From Streptomyces sp. NBRC 110035 (lineage in GTDB: Bacteria; Actinomycetota; Actinomycetes; Streptomycetales; Streptomycetaceae), in the NCBI RefSeq assembly GCF_000829695.1, contig NZ_BBNN01000016.1, positions 310,001-374,000 of the forward strand: 64,000 bases of DNA, written 5' to 3'. How positions within the stretch are numbered: the stretch's first letter is position 1; the number at the start of each line of letters is the position of its first letter. The notes below the pieces were generated by a model that worked only from the letters and a program-made list of their open reading frames with translations, did not search any database and was not told the origin of the DNA. Below are positions 25,886-34,258 of the stretch, in pieces. The position numbers and the translations under genes are program-made.

Positions 25886-26528
25886 TGCGAGTCACCCCAG
25901 CCACGGTCTTCTGGCCCACCTCGACGTCGATCTCCACGCCCTCGGGCAGGTAGAGGTCGACGCGGGAGCCGAACCGGATGAGACCGATCCGCTCGCCCTG
26001 CTCGACCTTGGTGCCCTCGGGCAGGTACGGCACGATGCGGCGGGCGACCGCGCCGGCGATCTGGATCATCTCGATGTCACCGAGCTCGGTGTCGAAGTGC
26101 CAGACGACGCGCTCGTTGTTCTCGCTCTCCTTGTTGAAGGCGGGAACGAATCCACCGGGGATGTGCTCGACCGACGTCACCGTGCCGGCCAGCGGCGCGC
26201 GGTTGACGTGAACATTGAGCGGGCTCATGAAGATCGCGACGCGGGTCCGGCCGTCCTTCCACGGCATGATGCTCTGCACCACGCCGTCGGCGGGAGAGAT
26301 GACCCGGCCCCGGGTGATCTCGCGCTCGGGGTCGCGGAAGAACCACAGCATCCCCGCCGCGAGAGCGGTGGCGGGGACGGCTACGGCCTTGGCGGCACCC
26401 GAGCGGCGGGCGCGGACCAGGCTGACGGCTGCGGTGGCGACGGTCGGCAGGAGCCACGGCGATGCTCCGCGCGCGAGGCGCACGCCGGCGAGGCTGTCGC
26501 GAGATGCAGAGGTTTGGCTGTGGGGCAT
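25872..26528 (-). CDS. psd: Phosphatidylserine decarboxylase (short type)
   Basis: A 218-residue decarboxylase making phosphatidylethanolamine. FFRDPEREITRGRVISPADG, MSPLNVHVNRAP and RIGLIRFGSRVDLYLP are family blocks. The GS within RFGSRVD is the self-cleavage site that generates the pyruvoyl group. Length fits the short archaeal-type/PSD-B-related group. One or two membrane-associated segments lie near the N-terminus. It is first in the two-gene operon with pssA; the promoter must be within 26529-26700. Confidence 0.92.
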   Translation of the reverse strand: MPHSQTSASRDSLAGVRLARGASPWLLPTVATAAVSLVRARRSGAAKAVAVPATALAAGMLWFFRDPEREITRGRVISPADGVVQSIMPWKDGRTRVAIFMSPLNVHVNRAPLAGTVTSVEHIPGGFVPAFNKESENNERVVWHFDTELGDIEMIQIAGAVARRIVPYLPEGTKVEQGERIGLIRFGSRVDLYLPEGVEIDVEVGQKTVAGVTRIDRD

Positions 26529-26700
26529 GGATGACCTTCGTAGCGGATAGTGCCGCGCACATGGACGGGGGACGGCGGCTTTCCGGCGATCGTAGCGGCT
26601 CCGGGCGGCAACTGGGTAAGCCAGCCAGTCGAGTCGATGGCCGGAGGGTGCTGACGGGGTGTGATCCTGTAGCCCACGAAAATACCCCGTATCCGGACAT

Positions 26701-27915
26701 TCAGCCCTGGAATCGATACTCTTCGAGCAGTCTGCGGCCGATGATCATTTTCTGGATCTCGGCGGTGCCCTCGCCGATCAGCAGCATCGGCGCCTCGCGG
26801 TAGAGGCGCTCGATCTCGTACTCCTTGGAAAAGCCGTAGCCGCCGTGGATCCGGAAGGCGTCCTCCACGACCTCCTTGCAGTACTCGGACGCGAGGTACT
26901 TGGCCATCCCTGCTTCAAGGTCGTTTCGTTTTCCGGAGTCCTTTTTGCGTGCGGCGTTCACCATCATCGCATGCGCCGCCTCCACCTTGGTAGCCATCTC
27001 CGCGAGCTTGAACTGAATGGCCTGGTGCTGGGCGATCTGCTTGCCGAAGGTGTGTCGCTGCTGGGCGTAGCGGACGCCGAGCTCGAAGGCGCGCTGGGCG
27101 ACACCGCAGCCGCGTGCCGCCACATTGACCCGGCCGACCTCGACGCCGTCCATCATTTGGTAAAAACCGCGGCCGGTGGCCCCGCCGAGCACGCGGTCCG
27201 CCGGAACGCGCAGGCCGTCCATGATGAGCTCGGTCGTGTCGACGCCCTTGTAGCCCATCTTGTCGATCTTGCCCGGGATGGTCAGTCCGGGCCGGACCTC
27301 GCCGAATCCGGGCTCCTTCTCCACCAGGAAGGTCGTCATCGACCTGTGCGGCGCCGCAGCCGTCTCCGAAGGGGAGTGTCCTTCGTCACTCCTGACCAGG
27401 ACGGCCACCAGGGACGACGTGCCGCCGTTCGTCAGCCACATCTTCTGGCCGTCCAGGACGTACTCGTCGCCGTCCCTCACCGCCTTCGAGGAGATCGCCG
27501 ACACGTCGGAACCCAGCGCCGGCTCCGACATGGAGAACGCGCCCCGGACGTCGCCGGCCGCCATGCGCGGCAGGAAGTGGTCCTTCTGCTCGTCCGTACC
27601 GTGCTGCTTGATCATGTACGCCACGATGAAGTGCGTGTTGATGATGCCGGACACCGACATCCAGCCGCGCGCGATCTCCTCCACGCACAGGGCGTAGGTG
27701 AGGAGCGACTCACCCAGACCCCCGTACTCCTCGGGGATCATCAGGCCGAACAGGCCGAGTTCCTTCAGGCCGTTGACGATCTGCTGCGGGTACTCGTCGC
27801 GGTGCTCCAGGCCGGTCGCGACCGGGATGATCTCCTTGTCCACGAAGTCCCGGACGGTGGACAGGATCTCCCGCTGGACGTCCGTGAGGCCGTGGGTCTG
27901 GGCGAGACGGCTCAT
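26701..27915 (-). CDS. mcd: Acyl-CoA dehydrogenase, probably methylsuccinyl-CoA dehydrogenase
   Basis: A 404-residue flavoprotein. AFSMSEPALGSDVSAISSKA and KMWLTNGGTSSLVAVLVRSD bind FAD and substrate. RHTFGKQIAQHQAIQFKLAE and FRIHGGYGFSKEYEIERLYR are the C-terminal signatures. By position it is the last gene of a ccr-ecm-mcl-mch-mcd block, so it most likely oxidises (2S)-methylsuccinyl-CoA to mesaconyl-CoA. The family itself does not prove that. It starts 3 bases after the mch stop. Confidence 0.9.
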   Translation of the reverse strand: MSRLAQTHGLTDVQREILSTVRDFVDKEIIPVATGLEHRDEYPQQIVNGLKELGLFGLMIPEEYGGLGESLLTYALCVEEIARGWMSVSGIINTHFIVAYMIKQHGTDEQKDHFLPRMAAGDVRGAFSMSEPALGSDVSAISSKAVRDGDEYVLDGQKMWLTNGGTSSLVAVLVRSDEGHSPSETAAAPHRSMTTFLVEKEPGFGEVRPGLTIPGKIDKMGYKGVDTTELIMDGLRVPADRVLGGATGRGFYQMMDGVEVGRVNVAARGCGVAQRAFELGVRYAQQRHTFGKQIAQHQAIQFKLAEMATKVEAAHAMMVNAARKKDSGKRNDLEAGMAKYLASEYCKEVVEDAFRIHGGYGFSKEYEIERLYREAPMLLIGEGTAEIQKMIIGRRLLEEYRFQG

Positions 27916-27918
27916 CTC

Positions 27919-28488
27919 TCACTTCTCCTGCTGTTCGAGTTCGGATCCAGGGGTGTCGCCCCGCAGGGGCGTCGTCCGAGGGCGGTGGTGGGAGACGGAC
28001 GGCCGGCCGGGCTGCTCGCCGCCGCGCTCCTCGATGTACGTCCGGGTCGGCACCATCACCTTGCGGCGGAACACGCACACCAGGGTGCCGTCCTGCTTGT
28101 ACCCCCTGGTCTCGACGTGCACGATGCCGCGGTCGTCCTTCGACCTGGACGGCCACTTGTCGAGCACGGTCGTCTCGCCGTAGACCGTGTCGCCGTGGAA
28201 GGTCGGCGCCACGTGCTTCAGCGACTCGATCTCCAGGTTGGCGATCGCCTTCCCGGAGACGTCCGGTACCGACATGCCGAGCAGCAGCGAGTAGACGTAG
28301 TTCCCCACGACGACGTTCTTGCCGAAGTCCGTCGCCCTCTCCGCGTAGTGGGCGTCCATGTGGAGGGGATGGTGGTTCATGGTGAGGAGGCAGAAGAGGT
28401 GGTCGTCGTACTCCGTGACCGTCTTCCCGGGCCAGTGCTTGTAGACCGCGCCGACCTCGAACTCCTCGTAGGTGCGTCCGAACTGCAT
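27919..28488 (-). CDS. mch: MaoC-family dehydratase, probably mesaconyl-CoA hydratase
   Basis: A 189-residue hot-dog hydratase: MQFGRTYEEFEVGAVYKHWP, then NHHPLHMDAHYAERATDFGK and NYVYSLLLGMSVPDVSG. The D-x4-H-type catalytic region (MNHHPLHMDAHYA) fits the MaoC family. In this operon it should hydrate mesaconyl-CoA to beta-methylmalyl-CoA. The C-terminal ~35 residues are charged and poorly conserved in appearance. The start is 5 bases after the mcl stop. Confidence 0.88.
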   Translation of the reverse strand: MQFGRTYEEFEVGAVYKHWPGKTVTEYDDHLFCLLTMNHHPLHMDAHYAERATDFGKNVVVGNYVYSLLLGMSVPDVSGKAIANLEIESLKHVAPTFHGDTVYGETTVLDKWPSRSKDDRGIVHVETRGYKQDGTLVCVFRRKVMVPTRTYIEERGGEQPGRPSVSHHRPRTTPLRGDTPGSELEQQEK

Positions 28489-28493
28489 GCCGC

Positions 28494-29468
28494 TCAGGCC
28501 TCCGGGATCTCGAACGTGCTGGTGCGCCGCATGCCGGCGGCGCGGCCCTTGCCGGAGACGACCAGGGCCATCTTGCGGCTGGCCTCGTCGATCATCTCGT
28601 CGCCGAGCATCGCCGAGCCCTTCCTGCCGCCCGCCTCGGACGTGTGGTAGTCGTACGCGTCCAGGATCAGCTCGGCGTGGTCGTAGTCCTCCTGGGAGGG
28701 CGAGAAGATCTCGTTGGACGCCTCGACCTGGCCCGGGTGCAGCACCCACTTGCCGTCGAAGCCGAGGGCCGCGGCCCGCCGCGCGACCGCGCGGTAGCCG
28801 TCGACGTTGCGGATCTGCAGGTAGGGGCCGTCGATCGCCTGGAGGCTGTTGGCGCGGGCGGCCATCAGGATCTTCATCAGGATGTAGTGGTAGGCGTCCG
28901 CCGGGTAGCCGGGCGGCTGCTCGCCCACGACCAGCGACTTCATGTTGATCGACGCCATGAAGTCGGCCGGGCCGAAGATGATCGTCTCGACGCGCGGGGA
29001 GGCCTGCGCGATCTCGTTGACGTTGTTCAGGCCCCGGGCGTTCTCGATCTGCGCCTCGATGCCGATGCGGCCGACCTCGAAGCCCATGGTCTTCTCGATC
29101 TGGGTCAGCAGGAGGTCCAGGGCGGCCACCTGCCGGGCGTCCTGGACCTTCGGCAGCATGATGCAGTCGAGGTTCGGGCCGGCGCCCTCGACGACGGTCA
29201 CGACGTCGCGGTACGTCCACTCGGTCGTCCAGTCGTTGACCCGGACCACACGCGTCTTGCCGGTCCAGTCGCCCTCGTTGAGGAACGTGACGACGGTGTG
29301 CCGCGCCTCGGGCTTGGCGAGCGGGGCACAGGCGTCCTCCAGGTCGAGGAAGACCTGGTCCGCCGGGAGCCCCTGGGCCTTCTCCAGGAAACGCGGGTTC
29401 GAGCCCGGCACCGCCAGACAGGAGCGCCGGGGGCGAAGCCGGTTGACCTGGGGCGAGGGAGTCGTCAT
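28494..29468 (-). CDS. mcl1: HpcH/HpaI-family lyase, probably beta-methylmalyl-CoA lyase
   Basis: A 324-residue citrate lyase beta-like aldolase. RRSCLAVPGSNPRFLEKAQG, QVFLDLEDACAPLAKPEAR (metal-binding Asp/Glu) and IIFGPADFMASINMKSLVVG are family blocks, with GKWVLHPGQVEASNEIF near the C-terminus. In the ethylmalonyl-CoA route it cleaves beta-methylmalyl-CoA to glyoxylate and propionyl-CoA. ATGA overlap with the ecm stop. Confidence 0.9.
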   Translation of the reverse strand: MTTPSPQVNRLRPRRSCLAVPGSNPRFLEKAQGLPADQVFLDLEDACAPLAKPEARHTVVTFLNEGDWTGKTRVVRVNDWTTEWTYRDVVTVVEGAGPNLDCIMLPKVQDARQVAALDLLLTQIEKTMGFEVGRIGIEAQIENARGLNNVNEIAQASPRVETIIFGPADFMASINMKSLVVGEQPPGYPADAYHYILMKILMAARANSLQAIDGPYLQIRNVDGYRAVARRAAALGFDGKWVLHPGQVEASNEIFSPSQEDYDHAELILDAYDYHTSEAGGRKGSAMLGDEMIDEASRKMALVVSGKGRAAGMRRTSTFEIPEA

Positions 29469-31516
29469 GCGGGGACCTCCAGGGGGTCGAGCTTGTTCGC
29501 GGTGCGGATCTCGTCGACGATACGGCCGATGATCCCGGTGATGTCGAAGTCCTTCGGGGTGAAGACGGCGGCCACTCCGGCGGCCCTGAGCTGCTCGGCG
29601 TCGGCGTTCGGGATGATCCCGCCCGCGATCACCGGAATGTCGGCCGCACCGGCCTCGCGCAGCCGCTCCAGCACGTCCGGCACCAGCTGGGCGTGGGAAC
29701 CGGAGAGGATGGACAGGCCCACCGCGTGCACGTCCTCCGCGAGGGCGGCGTCCACGATCTGCTCCGGCGTGAGCCGGATGCCCTGGTAGACCACCTCGAA
29801 CCCGGCGTCGCGGGCCCGCACCGCGATCTGCTCGGCGCCGTTGGAGTGGCCGTCCAGGCCCGGCTTGCCGACCAGGAAGCGCAGCTTGCCGACGCCGAGG
29901 TCACGCGCCGTCACCTCCACCGTGCGGCGGACGTCGGCGAGCGCCGAGCCCTCCGCGACGGGGACGGCGACCGGCGCGGAGGACACCCCGGTCGGGGCGC
30001 GGTACTCGCCGAACACCTCGCGCAGGGCGCCGGCCCACTCGCCGGTGGTGGCCCCCGCGCGGGCGCACTCCAGGGTCGCCTCCATCAGGTTGCCGTCGCC
30101 CTTTGCGGCCTCCTTCAGCGCCTCCAGCGCCTTGCAGGGGCGCGGGTGGTTGAACGGCGGCTGGTAGCGCGTGCCGCGCCAGTTCCGCAGCGCCGCCACG
30201 ACCCGGGCCTCGACCGCCGGGTCGACCGTGTGGATCGCGGTGTCGAGGTCGGCGGTCAGCGGGTTGGGCTCGGTGCCCTCGAAGGAGTTGACACCGATGA
30301 TCTTCTCCTCGCCCGACTCGATCCGGGCCCGGCGTGCGGCGTGCGAGGAGACCAGCTGGGACTTCAGATAGCCGGATTCGACGGCGGCCATCGCGCCGCC
30401 CATCTCCTCGATCCGCCCCATCTCGGCCAGCGACGCCTCGACCAGCTCCTCCACCTTCGCCTCGACCACCTTGGAGCCCTCGAAGAGGTCCCCGTACTCC
30501 AGCAGGTCGCTCTCGTAGGCGAGCACCTGCTGGATGCGCAGCGACCACTGCTGGTCCCAGGGGCGGGGCAGGCCCAGCGCCTCGTTCCAGGCCGGCAGCT
30601 GGACGGCACGCGCACGGGCGTCCTTGGAGAGGGTCACGGCCAGCATCTCCAGCACGATCCGCTGGACGTTGTTCTCCGGCTGCGCCTCGGTCAGGCCGAG
30701 GGAGTTGACCTGGACGCCGTAGCGGAAGCGTCGGTGCCTGGGGTCCTCGATGCCGTACCGCTCGCGCGTGACGCGGTCCCAGATCCGGCCGAAGGCACGC
30801 ATCTTGCACATCTCCTCGACGAAGCGGACGCCCGCGTTCACGAAGAACGAGATACGGCCGACGACGTCGCCCATGCGCTCCGGCGGCACCTGGCCGCTGT
30901 CGCGCACGGCGTCGAGCACCGAGACCGCCGTGGACATCGCGTACGCGATCTCCTGGACCGGCGTGGCGCCCGCCTCCTGCAGGTGGTAGCTGCAGATGTT
31001 GATCGGGTTCCACTTCGGCATGCGGGAGACGGTGTACGCGATCATGTCCGTCGTCAGGCGCAGGCTCGGTCCCGGCGGGAACACGTGCGTGCCGCGCGAG
31101 AGGTACTCCTTGACGATGTCGTTCTGGGTCGTCCCCTGGAGCCGGGTGATGTCCGCGCCCTGCTCCTCGGCGACGACCTGGTAGAGCGCCAGCAGCCACA
31201 TGGCGGTGGCGTTGATCGTCATCGAGGTGTTCATCTGCTCCAGGGGGATGTCCTGGAACAGCCTGCGCATGTCGCCGATGTGCGAGACCGGTACCCCGAC
31301 CCGGCCGACCTCACCGCGGGCGAGGACGTGGTCGGGGTCGTAACCGGTCTGCGTGGGCAGGTCGAACGCCACCGACAGGCCGGTCTGGCCCTTGGCGAGA
31401 TTGCGCCGGTACAGCTCGTTCGACGCCTCTGCCGTGGAGTGGCCGGCGTAGGTCCGCATGAGCCACGGCCGGTCCCGTTCCCCTCGCGCCCGCGGCGCGC
31501 CCTGACGCTCACTCAT
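29465..31516 (-). CDS. ecm: Ethylmalonyl-CoA mutase (coenzyme B12-dependent)
   Basis: A 683-residue acyl-CoA mutase. The barrel part has RPWLMRTYAGHSTAEASNEL, GLSVAFDLPTQTGYDPDH and WNPINICSYHLQEAGATPVQ. The C-terminal B12 domain has GKPGLDGHSNGAEQIAVRA (DxHxxG-like) and GLSILSGSHAQLVPDVLE. This matches the MeaA/ethylmalonyl-CoA mutase subgroup rather than methylmalonyl-CoA mutase. The start at 31516 (MSERQG) follows the ccr stop by 8 bases; the open frame upstream of it belongs to ccr. Confidence 0.93.
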   Translation of the reverse strand: MSERQGAPRARGERDRPWLMRTYAGHSTAEASNELYRRNLAKGQTGLSVAFDLPTQTGYDPDHVLARGEVGRVGVPVSHIGDMRRLFQDIPLEQMNTSMTINATAMWLLALYQVVAEEQGADITRLQGTTQNDIVKEYLSRGTHVFPPGPSLRLTTDMIAYTVSRMPKWNPINICSYHLQEAGATPVQEIAYAMSTAVSVLDAVRDSGQVPPERMGDVVGRISFFVNAGVRFVEEMCKMRAFGRIWDRVTRERYGIEDPRHRRFRYGVQVNSLGLTEAQPENNVQRIVLEMLAVTLSKDARARAVQLPAWNEALGLPRPWDQQWSLRIQQVLAYESDLLEYGDLFEGSKVVEAKVEELVEASLAEMGRIEEMGGAMAAVESGYLKSQLVSSHAARRARIESGEEKIIGVNSFEGTEPNPLTADLDTAIHTVDPAVEARVVAALRNWRGTRYQPPFNHPRPCKALEALKEAAKGDGNLMEATLECARAGATTGEWAGALREVFGEYRAPTGVSSAPVAVPVAEGSALADVRRTVEVTARDLGVGKLRFLVGKPGLDGHSNGAEQIAVRARDAGFEVVYQGIRLTPEQIVDAALAEDVHAVGLSILSGSHAQLVPDVLERLREAGAADIPVIAGGIIPNADAEQLRAAGVAAVFTPKDFDITGIIGRIVDEIRTANKLDPLEVPA

Positions 31517-31524
31517 GTGATCCC

Positions 31525-32868
31525 TCAGATGTTCCGGAAGCGGTTGATGGCGTCCACGTGCCGCGCGCGCTTGACGTGGTCGCGGACGCCCAGGCCCTCC
31601 TCGGGGGCCAGACACAGCACGCCGACCTTGCCCTGGTGGAGGTTGCGGTGCACGTCGTAGGCGGCCTGGCCGGTGTCCTCGAGGGAGTACACCTTCGACA
31701 GGGTGGGGTGGATCTTACCCTTGGCGACGAGGCGGTTGGCCTCCCAGGCCTCGCGGTAGTTGGCGAAGTGCGAGCCGACGATCTTCTTCAGGGACATCCA
31801 CAGGTAGCGGTTGTCGTACTCGTGGTGGTAGCCCGAGGTGGAGGCGCAAGTGACGATGGTGCCGCCCTTGCGGGTGACGTACACCGAGGCGCCGAAGGTC
31901 TCGCGGCCCGGGTGCTCGAAGACGATGTCGACGTCCTCGCCGCCGGTGAGTTCGCGGATGCGCTTGCCGAAGCGCTTCCACTCGCGCGGGTCCTGGGTGT
32001 GCTCGTCCTTCCAGAACCTGTAGCCCTCGGCGGTGCGGTCGATGACCGCCTCGGCGCCCATCGACCGGCAGATGTCCGCCTTCTGCTCGCTGGAGACGAC
32101 GCAGACCGGATTGGCGCCGCCGGCCAGCGCGAACTGGGTGGCGTAGGAGCCGAGCCCGCCGCTCGCACCCCAGATGAGCACGTTGTCGCCCTGCTTCATG
32201 CCGGCACCGTTGCGGGAGACCAACTGCCGGTAGGCGGTGGAGTTGACCAGTCCGGGGGCGGCGGCCTCCTCCCAGCTCAGGTGGTCCGGCTTCGGCATCA
32301 GCTGGTTGGACTTCACCAGCGCGATCTCCGCCAGGCCGCCGAAGTTGGTCTCGAAGCCCCAGATCCGCTGCTCCGGGTCGAGCATCGTGTCGTTGTGGCC
32401 GTCGCTGGACTCCAGCTCGACGGAGAGGCAGTGGGCGACGACCTCGTCGCCGGGACGCCAGGCGTTGACGCCGGGGCCGGTGCGCAGCACCACGCCCGCG
32501 AGGTCGGAGCCGATGACGTGGTACGGCAGGTCGTGGCGCCGGGTGAGCTCGCTGAGCTTGCCGTAGCGCTCCAGGAAACCGAAGGTCGACATCGGCTCGA
32601 AGATCGACGTCCACACCGAGTTGTAGTTGACCGAGGAGGCCATCACGGCCACCAGGGCCTCACCCGGGCCGAGTTCGGGCACGGGCACGTCGTCGAGGTG
32701 GAGCGACTTGCGCGGGTCCTTGTCGCGGGTGGCGAGCCCGGAGAACATCTCCGTCTCGTCCTTGTGCACGGTCATCGCACGGTACGACTCGGGCAGCGGC
32801 AGGGCGGCGAAGTCCTCCGACGTGGAGTCGGGCGACTGGATCGCGGCCAGGATGTCCTTGACGGTCAC
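31525..32868 (-). CDS. ccr: Crotonyl-CoA carboxylase/reductase
   Basis: A 447-residue MDR-superfamily enzyme. It turns crotonyl-CoA, CO2 and NADPH into ethylmalonyl-CoA and also supplies polyketide extender units. MTVHKDETEMFSGLATRDKD, SSVNYNSVWTSIFEPMSTF, NVLIWGASGGLGSYATQFAL (NADPH) and VFEHPGRETFGASVYVTRKG are diagnostic. GTG 32868 (TVKDILAAIQ) has GGAGG seven bases upstream and gives the family length. It is first in the five-gene operon, so its promoter lies in 32869-33233. Confidence 0.95.
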   Translation of the reverse strand: MTVKDILAAIQSPDSTSEDFAALPLPESYRAMTVHKDETEMFSGLATRDKDPRKSLHLDDVPVPELGPGEALVAVMASSVNYNSVWTSIFEPMSTFGFLERYGKLSELTRRHDLPYHVIGSDLAGVVLRTGPGVNAWRPGDEVVAHCLSVELESSDGHNDTMLDPEQRIWGFETNFGGLAEIALVKSNQLMPKPDHLSWEEAAAPGLVNSTAYRQLVSRNGAGMKQGDNVLIWGASGGLGSYATQFALAGGANPVCVVSSEQKADICRSMGAEAVIDRTAEGYRFWKDEHTQDPREWKRFGKRIRELTGGEDVDIVFEHPGRETFGASVYVTRKGGTIVTCASTSGYHHEYDNRYLWMSLKKIVGSHFANYREAWEANRLVAKGKIHPTLSKVYSLEDTGQAAYDVHRNLHQGKVGVLCLAPEEGLGVRDHVKRARHVDAINRFRNI

Positions 32869-33233
32869 GGTGTTGCCTCCGGCGGTGAGCACCCTGAGGG
32901 AGGGGCGCTGAGGGTTACGTCGTTGCTGCTGAGGGTTTGAGGGGATGCCGTCGGTTCGGCGGTGGTGCTTCGGCAGCGCTTGGTGGCGCGGGAGGGTGCC
33001 TGTGACGCAGGCGTCCGGGCGGGCAGGCCTTCCGGCTTGCTGGGACAGCCGGCGCACGAAGGGTCTCTGCGCGCCGGCCGCCCGGACTCCTTCAACGTAT
33101 GGCACGCCGTGACAGCACGCAAGGCACTGGGTGCCATGAATCAATCTCAGATGAAATCTTTACGTAACAAATGAGCGATGATCGATCGAACGACATCAGC
33201 AGAGGGCGCGAAAAGAGGTCCTGACACGGCAAA
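32869..33233. other. Promoter region of the ethylmalonyl-CoA operon
   Basis: A 365-base gap between ccr and the terminator of the TetR gene, both genes being on the minus strand. The far end (33150-33220, with TCTTTACGTAACAAATGAGC) is A/T-rich and is the likely promoter site. No gene seen. Confidence 0.55.
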
Positions 33234-33257
33234 ACGGCCACCCCGTGGGGTGGCCGT
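33234..33257 (-). terminator. Terminator of the TetR gene
   Basis: ACGGCCACCCC pairs perfectly with GGGGTGGCCGT around a tiny GT turn. On the minus strand TTTT follows, giving a classical intrinsic terminator 22 bases past the regulator stop. Confidence 0.82.
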
Positions 33258-33279
33258 CGTCACAGCGGTGAGGGCGTGC

Positions 33280-34089
33280 TCAGCGCTCCTTCAGAGCCCG
33301 CTCGATGGTGCGCATCACCTCGTCCAGCGGGGCGTCGGTGCGGGCGACCGTCACCAGCACCTCGCCCTGGGTGGACACCGACGCGACCGGGCTCGGCGGC
33401 ACCGTGCGGCGGCCCGCCATGATCCCGCCCCCGAAGGTCTTGCGGACGATCGAGAAGGCGTGGTCGAGCTCCGCCTCCACATCGCCCCGGCCGTCCGCCC
33501 TGAGCCAGCGCCGCAGCACGTGGTTGTGCGCGGTGACCACGGCGGACGCGGCGACCTCCGCCAGCAGCGGGTCGTCGCCCGCGTCCTCGTCGTGCGCGTG
33601 CTCGTCGAAGTGGCCGAGCAGGTACCGGGTGAAGAGACGCTCGTAGCGGGCCACCGACGCGATCTCCGCCTCGCGCAGGGTGGGCACCTCGCGGGTCAGC
33701 CGGTAGCGGGCGACCGAGATCTCCGGCCGCGCCGCGTACATCTGCATGACCTCCTTGATGCCGCGGCACACCGTGTCGAGCGGATGCTCGTGCGCCGGCG
33801 CCGCGTTGAGCACCGCCTCGGCGCGCACCAGGGTGTCGTCGTGGTCCGGGAAGATCGCCTCTTCCTTGGAGCGGAAGTGCCGGAAGAAGGTACGCCGGGC
33901 GACTCCGGCCGCGGCCGCGATCTCGTCGACGGTGGTGGCCTCGTACCCCTTGGTCGCGAACAGCTCCATCGCGGCGGCCGCCAGTTCCCGGCGCATCTTC
34001 AGCCGCTGGGCGGCGGCTCGCGTGCCTGCGGCGCGTTCCGGCGGCTCGGTCGTGGCGGGTGTACGGGAGGACCTGACGGGCTGGGACAT
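33280..34089 (-). CDS. TetR-family regulator, likely of the ethylmalonyl-CoA genes
   Basis: A 269-residue TetR protein. Residues ~30-80 hold the helix-turn-helix: MELFATKGYEATTVDEIAAA, AGVARRTFFRHFRSKEEAIF. A long C-terminal ligand domain follows with AHNHVLRRWLRADG and a final EVMRTIERALKER. It lies between ccr and the 3-hydroxyacyl-CoA dehydrogenase on the same strand, so an acyl-CoA ligand and control of both is the simplest inference. Met 34089 (MSQPVRSS) is chosen; Met 34107 is in frame. Confidence 0.87.
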   Translation of the reverse strand: MSQPVRSSRTPATTEPPERAAGTRAAAQRLKMRRELAAAAMELFATKGYEATTVDEIAAAAGVARRTFFRHFRSKEEAIFPDHDDTLVRAEAVLNAAPAHEHPLDTVCRGIKEVMQMYAARPEISVARYRLTREVPTLREAEIASVARYERLFTRYLLGHFDEHAHDEDAGDDPLLAEVAASAVVTAHNHVLRRWLRADGRGDVEAELDHAFSIVRKTFGGGIMAGRRTVPPSPVASVSTQGEVLVTVARTDAPLDEVMRTIERALKER

Positions 34090-34258
34090 GCCCCGAACGT
34101 ACTGCATGCGCGCAGCTCGCCGCGCCCGGCCGGGAACTCCCCCGCCCCCGGGGGGTGGGGGAGCGGTGCGGTCCGCGGGGGGCGGGAACCGGCCGGGTTC
34201 CAGCAGCCCGCCCCACTGGCCGTCGCCGCGGTGCCGGTCGGCCGGGCGGTGCGGGGGA

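Noticed and set aside
26845..28650. 601-codon plus-strand frame opposite the acyl-CoA dehydrogenase and hydratase genes
   Set aside because: Antisense shadow produced by high third-position GC; no domain, and it crosses the boundaries of two real genes.
29693..31660. 655-codon plus-strand frame opposite ethylmalonyl-CoA mutase
   Set aside because: Antisense shadow rich in His/Asp/Arg/Leu; the mutase has all family motifs.
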